Assembly (NCBI GenBank): GCA_965242785.1 | Contig: CBDETA010000003.1 | Span: 186,001-250,000, forward strand | Length of the DNA: 64,000 nucleotides | Origin: Maricaulis sp965242785 | Lineage (GTDB): Bacteria; Pseudomonadota; Alphaproteobacteria; Caulobacterales; Maricaulaceae | Direction of reading: 5' to 3' | Shown here: positions 55,002-64,000 of the stretch, piece by piece | Position numbering within the stretch: position 1 is the first letter of the stretch | Layout: every line of letters starts with the position of its first letter | Made by a program: the position numbers and the translations under genes | Notes under the pieces: generated by a model | What the model was told of the DNA's origin: nothing | The model's database searches: none | The model's input: only the letters and a program-made list of their open reading frames with translations

Positions 55002-55616
55002 ATGCAGGTTTTCTGGGCCATGGTGGCCGCATGTCTTTTGGCCGGGCCGCTGGCGGCACAGCCAGCCCTTTACCGGGTGGTCAATGTCGACCAGACCGAC
55101 ACGCTCCAGATCCGCGAAACGCCCAGTCCCACGGGCGCCATCATCGGGGCGCTGGGGCCGAATGCCCGTCAGGTCGAGGTGCTGGAGGCGCGCCATGGCT
55201 GGGGCCGGATCCTCGCCGGCGAGGGGCAGGGCTGGGTCAGCCTGGCCTATCTGGCGCCACAGGAGCGGGCCCGTCTGGACGCCTTCGACGCCCCGGCCGG
55301 ATTTCACTGCACCGGGACCGAACCCTTCTGGGGGTTCGCGATTTCCGCGTCCGGAACGGTGCGCTTCCATGATGCGCTGACCCGGGGCGAGGACCGCACG
55401 GCAGACATCTTCGATGCCCGCACGGCCAGCGCCCGCTTCGATCCGCATGTCTATCATTTCACCGGTGATGTGAGCGGTTTCGCCGTGGTGTCGGCGGCCC
55501 GGTGCTCGGACGGGATGAGTGAGCGCGACTATGGCTGGCGCGCCCTGGTCGATGTGCGAGATGACGAGGGCGGGCGGTTCCTGGAAGGCTGTTGCCGGAC
55601 GCCTGTGACTGATTGA
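55002..55616 (+). CDS. exported SH3b-domain protein with C-terminal TEPFW motif
   Basis: 204 residues with a signal peptide (1-18). An SH3b-like domain (about 20-85, TLQIRETPSPTGAIIGAL, GWGRI, GWVSLAYL) is followed by a domain beginning FHCTGTEPFWGF, resembling the COG3650-type unknown domain seen in envelope lipoproteins. Cys residues in the C-terminal part could form disulfides. GGGGGACAGG precedes ATG 55002; ATG 54990 or 54918 in the same frame is less likely. It follows the LytTR gene by 80 bases. Confidence 0.75.
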   Translation: MQVFWAMVAACLLAGPLAAQPALYRVVNVDQTDTLQIRETPSPTGAIIGALGPNARQVEVLEARHGWGRILAGEGQGWVSLAYLAPQERARLDAFDAPAGFHCTGTEPFWGFAISASGTVRFHDALTRGEDRTADIFDARTASARFDPHVYHFTGDVSGFAVVSAARCSDGMSERDYGWRALVDVRDDEGGRFLEGCCRTPVTD

Positions 55617-55617
55617 T

Positions 55618-55632
55618 TGCACACCGCGTGCA
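55618..55632. promoter_or_regulatory. TGCAC-N5-GTGCA inverted repeat before the ECF cassette
   Basis: A short dyad 71 bases upstream of the ECF cassette's first gene; possible regulator site. No ECF-type GGAAC/CGTT promoter was recognised. Confidence 0.3.
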
Positions 55633-55702
55633 TCCAAACCGCGCCGCGGCGGCAACTCGTCTGTGAAAGGGCCCCGATCCAGATGGGGCTGAGGGTCAGG
55701 AG

Positions 55703-56125
55703 ATGACGATCATGGATTTTCTGTTTCACTATTGGTGGCTGCTGTTTCCGCTGGGCTGGTTCATCGCCGCGGGCTGGGGCAGTTTCATGCGCTACAAGCG
55801 CACCCAGGCGAAGATCGACCTCATCAAGACCTACACCATGGCCGGCAAGGAGCCGCCGGCAGACCTGATCAAATCGCTCGACCGGAACGGCGATGATGAT
55901 GGCGATGTGGCCGATTACGACCACGCCAGCCCTCGCAGAGGCGGCAATAACGCCTTCCTGGTGATCCTGTTTGCCGGCCTGGCCGCGGTCTTCGCCTATG
56001 CCGGCTATGCCGAGATGCTGGGGGATATCCGCGAGGAGCTCTACTTTGTGGCGATGATCCTGGGCGTGCTGTCGGCCGCCTTCCTGGCTTCCTCGCTGTT
56101 TTCGGGCCGTCGCAAGGACGACTAG
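55703..56125 (+). CDS. uncharacterised three-helix membrane protein, first gene of ECF cassette
   Basis: 140 residues. A helix at about 7-27 is followed by a charged middle part (RYKRTQAKIDLIKTYTMAGKEPPADLIKSL, then an acidic stretch), and two more helices at about 85-130. I do not recognise a family. It abuts the sigma-factor gene (stop 56125, next start 56126), so it is cotranslated. It could be a sensor or a membrane anti-sigma partner for the sigma factor. CAGGAG lies just before ATG 55703. Confidence 0.8.
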   Translation: MTIMDFLFHYWWLLFPLGWFIAAGWGSFMRYKRTQAKIDLIKTYTMAGKEPPADLIKSLDRNGDDDGDVADYDHASPRRGGNNAFLVILFAGLAAVFAYAGYAEMLGDIREELYFVAMILGVLSAAFLASSLFSGRRKDD

Positions 56126-56656
56126 ATGTCACCGCACGCCGATGACGCCGCGCTGGTCGCGGCGGCGCGGTCGGGATCGGATGCGGCCTTTGCGCGGATT
56201 GTGGACCGGTACCAGGGACCGGTCCGCAGCTTTCTGCGCCGCATCTGCATCAACGAGGCCGATGCCGATGATCTGGCCCAGGAGGTCTTCCTGAGCGCCT
56301 GGACGCGCCTGCGCCTGCTCCAGGACGACGGGCGGCTGAAGTCCTGGCTGTTCGGCATTGCCTGGCGGCAGTCGAAAATGCGGGCCCGCTCGATGGCGCG
56401 CTCGCGCCAGCGCGACCAGGCCTGGCATGAATTGCAGGACGACCGGACCGACAGCGCTCAGGAGATGAATCTCGCCATGCAGCAGGCGCTGGCCGAGCTG
56501 ACGCCCGAGCAGCGGGCCGGCGTGGCGCTGTGCCTGGCCGGCGGCTGGTCGCATGCCGAAGCGGCCGAGGTCTTGGATATGCCGCTGGGGACGCTAAAAT
56601 CACATGTCACCCGAGGCCGGGCCCGGCTGGTCGCGGTGTTGGGAGTTGGCGAATGA
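56126..56656 (+). CDS. ECF-type RNA polymerase sigma factor
   Basis: 176 residues with sigma-70 region 2 (FARIVDRYQGPVRSFLRRICINEADADDLAQEVFL, about 20-55) and region 4 (LTPEQRAGVALCLAGGWSHAEAAEVLDMPLGTLKSHV, about 123-160). Region 3 is absent, which defines an ECF sigma. The flanking genes encode unknown membrane proteins instead of a recognisable zinc-binding anti-sigma factor. It starts right after the upstream stop and overlaps the next gene (ATGA). Confidence 0.95.
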   Translation: MSPHADDAALVAAARSGSDAAFARIVDRYQGPVRSFLRRICINEADADDLAQEVFLSAWTRLRLLQDDGRLKSWLFGIAWRQSKMRARSMARSRQRDQAWHELQDDRTDSAQEMNLAMQQALAELTPEQRAGVALCLAGGWSHAEAAEVLDMPLGTLKSHVTRGRARLVAVLGVGE

Positions 56657-56985
56657 GCACGACAGACCACAATCAGGACGCGGTGTTGTCGGCCTTTTTC
56701 GAGGCCGGCGAGGCTCCGGCCATGGATCTGCGCTTCCGACTTGGCGTTATGGAGCGCGTGGCGCGCCGGCGTTTCCTGGTTTCGCTGACGGTGCGGCTGG
56801 CCGGGGTCGCCGTTCTGGCGGCTTTGGTTGCGCTTCTGGTTCCAGTGTATGGGCATTTGCTGGGCGTGGTGTCGCCGGAGCTGGCGGTGCTGGCTGTCGT
56901 GGCCTGCCTGACAGGGCTGGCAGCGATTGCAGCTCAGGCCTGGCTGGATGGGCGCATTCACTTGCCGCGGTTGCGGTTGTTTTAG
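56653..56985 (+). CDS. small two-helix membrane protein downstream of ECF sigma
   Basis: 110 residues: a cytoplasmic N-terminal segment of about 40 residues (ending EAGEAPAMDLRFRLGVMERVARRRF), then two membrane helices (about 42-65 and 72-95). The 4-base overlap with the sigma stop (ATGA) indicates cotranslation. The N-terminal stretch resembles the short helical regions by which membrane anti-sigma factors bind their sigma, but no known domain is present. The role as anti-sigma is inferred. Confidence 0.8.
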   Translation: MSTTDHNQDAVLSAFFEAGEAPAMDLRFRLGVMERVARRRFLVSLTVRLAGVAVLAALVALLVPVYGHLLGVVSPELAVLAVVACLTGLAAIAAQAWLDGRIHLPRLRLF

Positions 56986-57117
56986 CGGCAATGATTCTCA
57001 TGCCCTGAAACCGGCTTCAGGCCCTGTGGCTGAAAGGGTGATGCGCATCAAGCCCTATTCGAAGATCGGGCAGGCGATCCTCTGCCGCCTTGAAGCACGC
57101 AGCGTTTCTCCGCTTTC

Positions 57118-57813
57118 CTAGACCGTCTCTACGACCATCTTGCCGTACCGGGCGCGCATGCAGCGGACGGGCTGGGGGGCGGGGGGCAGGACGCGCTTGA
57201 GTTCGTCCAGGACGAAATGGGTGACGAAGGGGAGGTCGAGCTGGCGGGCGTCGCCGAGTTCGACCCATTGCACATCCTCCAGCTCGGCCGAAGGTTTGGG
57301 CGGGCGGTCGTCGAACAGGGCGCCGGCGTCCGTGGTGAAGAACCAGGTGTCGAAACGGCGGGTACGGCCGGGCGGGGTGATGGCGCGGGTGATGAGGCGC
57401 AGCGGTGCGAGGTCGGGCAGCACGCCATGCCGGCGGAAGGGCTTCCAGTTGGCGTGGCGGGTGCACGCCGAGCCGGACTGGGCGATCAGCAGGCCGGTCT
57501 CCTCGGCGGTTTCGCGCACAGCGGCGGCGGCAGCAGCACGGGCGCGGCGGGCCGGCAAGGCACGGCACATCGTGTCCAGCACCTCCGGTGCCAGATCGCC
57601 GGCCAGCGGCGCGGTGAGGTCAGCCCGGTCGACCCGGCCGCCGGGAAAGACGTATTTGTTCGGCATGAAGACATGCTTGGACGAGCGCCGGCCCATGAGC
57701 ACATCCACGCGGCCGCCGACGGTGCGCGTCAGGATCAGCGAGGCGGCCAGGCGTGGCCGCATCGGCTTGATGTCCGGACGTTTGACCTCGTCGCTCATGG
57801 CCTCGTCGCTCAC
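57118..57813 (-). CDS. NUDIX hydrolase
   Basis: 231 residues from GTG 57813. The NUDIX signature is FPGGRVDRAD then, after a long insertion, AAVRETAEETGLL, so the usual G-x5-E spacing is stretched as in NUDT19-like/large NUDIX enzymes. It hydrolyses a nucleoside-diphosphate-linked substrate, possibly CoA derivatives. GTG 57813 overlaps the rnr stop by 4 bases with GGAAGGG about 9 bases upstream; ATG 57798 and GTG 57840 are alternatives. It ends the topA-rnr transcript. Confidence 0.87.
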   Translation of the reverse strand: MSDEAMSDEVKRPDIKPMRPRLAASLILTRTVGGRVDVLMGRRSSKHVFMPNKYVFPGGRVDRADLTAPLAGDLAPEVLDTMCRALPARRARAAAAAAVRETAEETGLLIAQSGSACTRHANWKPFRRHGVLPDLAPLRLITRAITPPGRTRRFDTWFFTTDAGALFDDRPPKPSAELEDVQWVELGDARQLDLPFVTHFVLDELKRVLPPAPQPVRCMRARYGKMVVETV

Positions 57814-60074
57814 CGGCGCTTGCCCTTCCGGCCTTTCCACGGCTTGCCCGAACGGCGCCCGCCCGGCGGTCCGCCATGGCGGCGCCGGCCCTTGGGCTTG
57901 GGACCCTTTTCGGCCGGCGTGAGAATGTCCAGCAGCAGGCCGCCGGTGATCGGCTGGGCTTCCTCGATGCGTACTTTGACCTTCATGCCCAGACGGAAGC
58001 GCCCGCCTGTGTCGAGACCAACCAGGGCATGCTCGCTCTCGATATGCTCGAACCGTTCCTGGCCCAGCGTGGAGATCGGCACCAGGCCGTCGGCCCCGGT
58101 CTCGGCCAGGCGCACGAAAGCGCCAAAGCGCGTGACGCCGGTGATCCGGCCCTCGAACTCGCCGCCGACATGGTCGGCCAGATAAAGCGCAATGAACCGG
58201 TCCACGGCATCGCGCTCGGCGGCCATGGCGCGGCGTTCGGCGTGGGTGATTTCCTCGGCGATGGCTTCCAGCCGGGCACGCTCGTCATCGGTCTGGCCAT
58301 CGGGACCCAGATCGAGCGCGCGGATCAGCGCGCGGTGGACGGTGAGGTCGGCATAGCGCCGGATCGGCGAGGTGAAGTGGGCATAGCGTTCCAGGTTGAG
58401 CCCGAAATGGCCCTGATTGTCGGTGTCATAGACCGCCTGGGACTGGCTGCGCAGCACGACCTCGTTGATCGTCTCATAGTGTTCGGAGTTGCGCGCCTGC
58501 TTGAGCACGGCGTTGAATCGGCCGGTGACGACACGCTCACCGCGGGTCCATTTCAGCCCGACCGTGGGCAGATAGGCCGCCAGCCCCTCGATCTTCTCGG
58601 CCGAAGGCTGTTCGTGGACGCGGTAGATCAGCGGTGTCCTGTGCTTTTCCAGCGTTTCCGCCGCACAGACATTCGCCTGGATCATGAACTCCTCGACCAG
58701 CTTGTGCGCATCAAAGCGCTCGCGCATTTCGACTCCGGCCACCTTGCCGTCCGGGCCGACGCGGACCCGGCGTTCCGGCGCATCGATCTCCAGCGGCTCA
58801 CGCCGGTTGCGGGCCTCACGAGCGGCGAAATAGGCGCCCCAGAGCGGTTTCAGGACGTCGTCCAGCAGCGCATTGGCCGGACCGCCATCCTTGCCGTCAA
58901 TGGCCGCCTGGGCCTGCGTGTAGGAGAGTTTGGCGGCGGATTTCATCCAGCCGCGCAGGAAGCGGTGGCGTTTCTTGTTGCCGCGCGCGTCCAGCACCAT
59001 GTGCACGGCCAGGCAGGGGCGCTCTTCCTGCTCGCGCAGGGAGCACAGATCATTGGACAGCCGCTCCGGCAGCATCGGCACCACGCGGTCGGGCAGATAG
59101 ACCGAATTGCCGCGCTTGAAGGCACCGCGGTCCAGCGCGCTGCCGGGCGTGACATAGGCGGCCACATCGGCGATTGCGACGATGACCTGCCAACCGCCGG
59201 GATTTTTCGGATCCTCATCCGGTGCCGCCCAGATCGCGTCGTCATGGTCCTTGGCGTCATCCGGGTCGATGGTGATCAACAGCTTGTCGCGCAGGTCCTC
59301 GCGCTTGCCCAGCTTGGCCGGTCTGGCGGTATCGGCTTCGCGCTGCTCGGCCTCGGAGAAGCCCTGCGGCACGCCGTGGGCGTGCAGGGCGATGATGGAG
59401 CCGGCACCCGGAGAGGCGGCATCGCCGATGACCTCGATGATCTCGGCGGTCTTCAGCCCGTGGCGGCGTTCCTTGACCATCTTGCACAGGACCAGATCGC
59501 CATCGCGGGCCTTCTCGGCCTCGCCCTTGGCCGGCACCATTTCGTGCCGCGAGCGGCGGTCGACCGGGACCAGGCGGAAGGGCCCCGAGGCGGGCTTGCG
59601 CAGCACGCACAGCAGCTTGTGGGCGCTCTGGCCGAGCTTCTTGATCAGCCGGGCCTCGTAACCGCCTTCACCGTCGGGGCTCAGCCGGACCAGGGCCCGA
59701 TCGCCAATGCCCAGGGCGGTCTCGCCCTTGCCGCCGGCCCCTTCACCGGGCGCAATGCGGATCAGCGGCGCCGTGCGGTCCTCGCGCACGGGTTCGGCCA
59801 GCAATTCGCCATCAGTGTCGCGGCTGGTGATCTGCACCACGGTCACCGCGGGCAGGGCCCCGGCAATGGTGTAGGTCTTGGAATTGGACTTGGTGACCGC
59901 ACCTTCGGCTTCCAGTGCGGTCAGCACGTCCTTGAGCTCGCGCTTGGCGTCGGTGCCCTTCAGCTTGAGGGCGCGCGCGATCTCGCGCTTGGAGAATTCG
60001 CCCTCGCCCAGCTTGATCGCTTCAAGGACCGCCTCGCGCAGGGGACCGGCGGTGGATGTCGTCTCGCCGGTCAT
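57810..60074 (-). CDS. rnr: ribonuclease R
   Basis: 754-residue 3'-5' exoribonuclease. An N-terminal winged-helix region (about 1-65) is followed by cold-shock-like domains, the RNB catalytic domain with DPDDAKDHDDAIW (metal-binding Asp cluster) at about 267-279, and an S1 domain near the C terminus (about 640-720). The tail is strongly basic (KPKGRRRHGGPPGGRRSGK). It degrades structured RNA. It starts 5 bases after the topA stop on the minus strand, so the two are cotranscribed. Confidence 0.95.
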   Translation of the reverse strand: MTGETTSTAGPLREAVLEAIKLGEGEFSKREIARALKLKGTDAKRELKDVLTALEAEGAVTKSNSKTYTIAGALPAVTVVQITSRDTDGELLAEPVREDRTAPLIRIAPGEGAGGKGETALGIGDRALVRLSPDGEGGYEARLIKKLGQSAHKLLCVLRKPASGPFRLVPVDRRSRHEMVPAKGEAEKARDGDLVLCKMVKERRHGLKTAEIIEVIGDAASPGAGSIIALHAHGVPQGFSEAEQREADTARPAKLGKREDLRDKLLITIDPDDAKDHDDAIWAAPDEDPKNPGGWQVIVAIADVAAYVTPGSALDRGAFKRGNSVYLPDRVVPMLPERLSNDLCSLREQEERPCLAVHMVLDARGNKKRHRFLRGWMKSAAKLSYTQAQAAIDGKDGGPANALLDDVLKPLWGAYFAAREARNRREPLEIDAPERRVRVGPDGKVAGVEMRERFDAHKLVEEFMIQANVCAAETLEKHRTPLIYRVHEQPSAEKIEGLAAYLPTVGLKWTRGERVVTGRFNAVLKQARNSEHYETINEVVLRSQSQAVYDTDNQGHFGLNLERYAHFTSPIRRYADLTVHRALIRALDLGPDGQTDDERARLEAIAEEITHAERRAMAAERDAVDRFIALYLADHVGGEFEGRITGVTRFGAFVRLAETGADGLVPISTLGQERFEHIESEHALVGLDTGGRFRLGMKVKVRIEEAQPITGGLLLDILTPAEKGPKPKGRRRHGGPPGGRRSGKPWKGRKGKRR

Positions 60075-60079
60075 TCAGC

Positions 60080-62698
<2,619 letters not shown>

Positions 62699-62836
62699 GG
62701 GCAATTGCGTCCGGACAGAGGGCAGGGGCCACCGGTCGGCAGCCAAGGCGCGCGAAAATGTTCGAGGCCAAAGGTTGTGTCAACCGACCGGAATTATCCA
62801 GTGCGGCGCGCAGGACTGTCGAGAATTATGGTGGGA

Positions 62837-64000
62837 TCAGCGCCCCGGAGCGACCGCGAAGCAGGCCTCCGAGCGGGCCGAGAGGTCGGCACAGGCCTGG
62901 CGCGCTTCGGTCTCGGTCAGGGCCTCGAAACGGGCGCGCCAGAGGCGGCCGGCTTGTGTGTCCACGGAGCGGGCGGCCGGCTGGGAGGCATTGAGGGCCA
63001 GCGAAAAGGCCTCAACGCGGTTGAGCTGGGCCCGGGCCTGGTCCGCCGAATTGTAGGCCCCCACCTGGACCGACCAGGCGCCGCGGAGCAGCGACGGCTC
63101 GCTGACGGTCGGGGCCGGCTGGCGGGATTGGTCCGGCGCCTGCGCCACGGCGAGGCGTTCTTCCGGACGGGCCATCTCGTCCTCATCGGCCAGAACGATG
63201 CGGACCGGCGGTGCGGACTGGGCCGAGCCGACTTCGGTGGGCGCAGCCAGTTGCAGGGCGGCGACGTCGATGGCGATCATTTCCTGTTGTCGCATCGGGC
63301 TGATGCGCGGTGAGGTGAGGGCGGCGAACAGGCGCATGTCCTCGCGCTGTTCCAGCGTGCCGAAGGCGGCCTCGATGAGTTCCTCAGCGTGGGCATCGCG
63401 GGACGCGGCACTGGGGCCACCCATGACAACCGTGATCAGGCGGTGGTCACCGCGCTCGGCCGACACCACGACATTGAAGCCGGATGCGCGGATATAGCCG
63501 GTCTTGAGACCGTCGACGCCTTCGACCCGGCCGACCAGGGAATTGTGGTTGCGATAGGTGCGGCCGTTATAGGTGAAGCGTTCTTCGTTGAAATAGTGGA
63601 AGTAGTCCGGGAAATCCCGGTGCAGCGCGACGGCCAGGCGGGCCATGTCGCGCGCGGTGGTCACCTGACGGCGATCGGGCAGGCCGGAAGCGTTGCGGAA
63701 GGTCGTGCCCGCCATGCCCAGCTCGCGGGCCTGTTCGGTCATCAGCTCGGCAAAGCGGCTTTCCCCGCCACCGATCCGCTCGCCGACGGCGACGGCCACA
63801 TCATTGGCGCTCTTGATCACCAGGGCGCGAATGGCGTTTTCCACCGTGATCGTGTCGCCGGCAGAGAGACCGAGGCGCGAGGGCACGGCATTGGCGGCAT
63901 TCTGGGAAACGCGGATGGGGTCCTGCAGGCCGATCTCGCCGCGCTCGAGGGCGTCGAACAGCATGTAGAGCGTCATCATCTTGGTCAGTGAGGCCGGGTA
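62837..64000 (-). CDS. D-alanyl-D-alanine carboxypeptidase with SPOR domain (5' end outside window)
   Basis: Peptidoglycan-trimming DD-carboxypeptidase of the PBP5/6 (S11) type. The frame is open at the right edge; just before the first in-window Met, at 63992-63998, it encodes YPASLTK, so the catalytic SxxK (SLTK) is at the cut. SxN is visible as SAND and KTG as LKTGYIRASG. A C-terminal SPOR domain (WSVQVGAYNSADQARAQL) binds denuded glycan strands and directs the enzyme to the septum. It lies upstream of topA with a 138-base gap. Confidence 0.93.
   Translation of the reverse strand, partial: YPASLTKMMTLYMLFDALERGEIGLQDPIRVSQNAANAVPSRLGLSAGDTITVENAIRALVIKSANDVAVAVGERIGGGESRFAELMTEQARELGMAGTTFRNASGLPDRRQVTTARDMARLAVALHRDFPDYFHYFNEERFTYNGRTYRNHNSLVGRVEGVDGLKTGYIRASGFNVVVSAERGDHRLITVVMGGPSAASRDAHAEELIEAAFGTLEQREDMRLFAALTSPRISPMRQQEMIAIDVAALQLAAPTEVGSAQSAPPVRIVLADEDEMARPEERLAVAQAPDQSRQPAPTVSEPSLLRGAWSVQVGAYNSADQARAQLNRVEAFSLALNASQPAARSVDTQAGRLWRARFEALTETEARQACADLSARSEACFAVAPGR

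Overview
The window is a GC-rich, gene-dense piece of an alphaproteobacterial chromosome. The gene set (cbb3 oxidase ccoNOQP-GHIS, periplasmic alpha-2-macroglobulin plus PBP1C, HspQ, class C-type D-Ala-D-Ala carboxypeptidase with SPOR domain, topA-rnr) and the absence of photosynthesis, nodulation or plasmid genes suggest a Maricaulis/Hyphomonadaceae-type marine bacterium. That placement is an inference from protein style and was not checked against a database. I saw no tRNA, rRNA, CRISPR array, insertion sequence or prophage. No gene-free stretch exceeds 300 bases.

Layout. 1-7894 is a cbb3-type cytochrome oxidase operon: ccoN (cut by the left edge), ccoO, ccoQ, ccoP, then the maturation genes ccoG, ccoH, ccoI, ccoS, mostly overlapping or a few bases apart. 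A DUF2189 membrane protein converges on it, and a divergent TauE/SafE-type protein follows. 9525-17576 is an envelope-defence block: lipoprotein alpha-2-macroglobulin, penicillin-binding protein 1C and an exported isoaspartyl peptidase. 17579-27817 is mixed: a 2OG-Fe(II) oxygenase, LysR regulator, TPR protein, beta-carbonic anhydrase, P-loop protein, fumarylacetoacetase-like hydrolase, HspQ, Ppx/GppA, RlmE, a TonB-C-like protein and an MHYT-GGDEF-EAL c-di-GMP protein. 27963-37357 carries guaB and guaA around a MAPEG/DUF3088 pair, an RsmB-type methyltransferase, a frameshifted membrane gene, two sulfotransferases and a YceI lipoprotein.

37501-49783 is rich in detoxification and redox genes, each set with its own regulator: a GST facing a WYL regulator, a LysR regulator facing a VOC-GST pair, glutathione peroxidase, a MerR regulator facing a methyltransferase-DUF2938 pair, katG, an AAA/DUF4143 ATPase, and MarR-GNAT. 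49846-56985 holds slyX, an SRAP protein (abasic-site sensor), an AraC/GyrI regulator, an exported S33 hydrolase facing a membrane LytTR transcription factor, an SH3b protein, and a three-gene ECF sigma cassette. 57118-64000 reads leftward: dacC-like gene (cut by the right edge), topA, rnr and a NUDIX gene.

The most interesting signals are regulatory. A perfect 10-bp inverted repeat covers the katG ribosome-binding site. A SoxR/MerR-type dyad lies in a promoter with a 19-bp spacer, in front of the methyltransferase-DUF2938 operon. A 16-bp palindrome plus four AACGGC repeats sits upstream of the membrane LytTR regulator. A 163-bp cluster of nested palindromes lies between two genes. One small membrane-protein gene has been broken by a 5-bp tandem duplication. 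The ECF cassette has two uncharacterised membrane partners instead of a recognisable anti-sigma factor.
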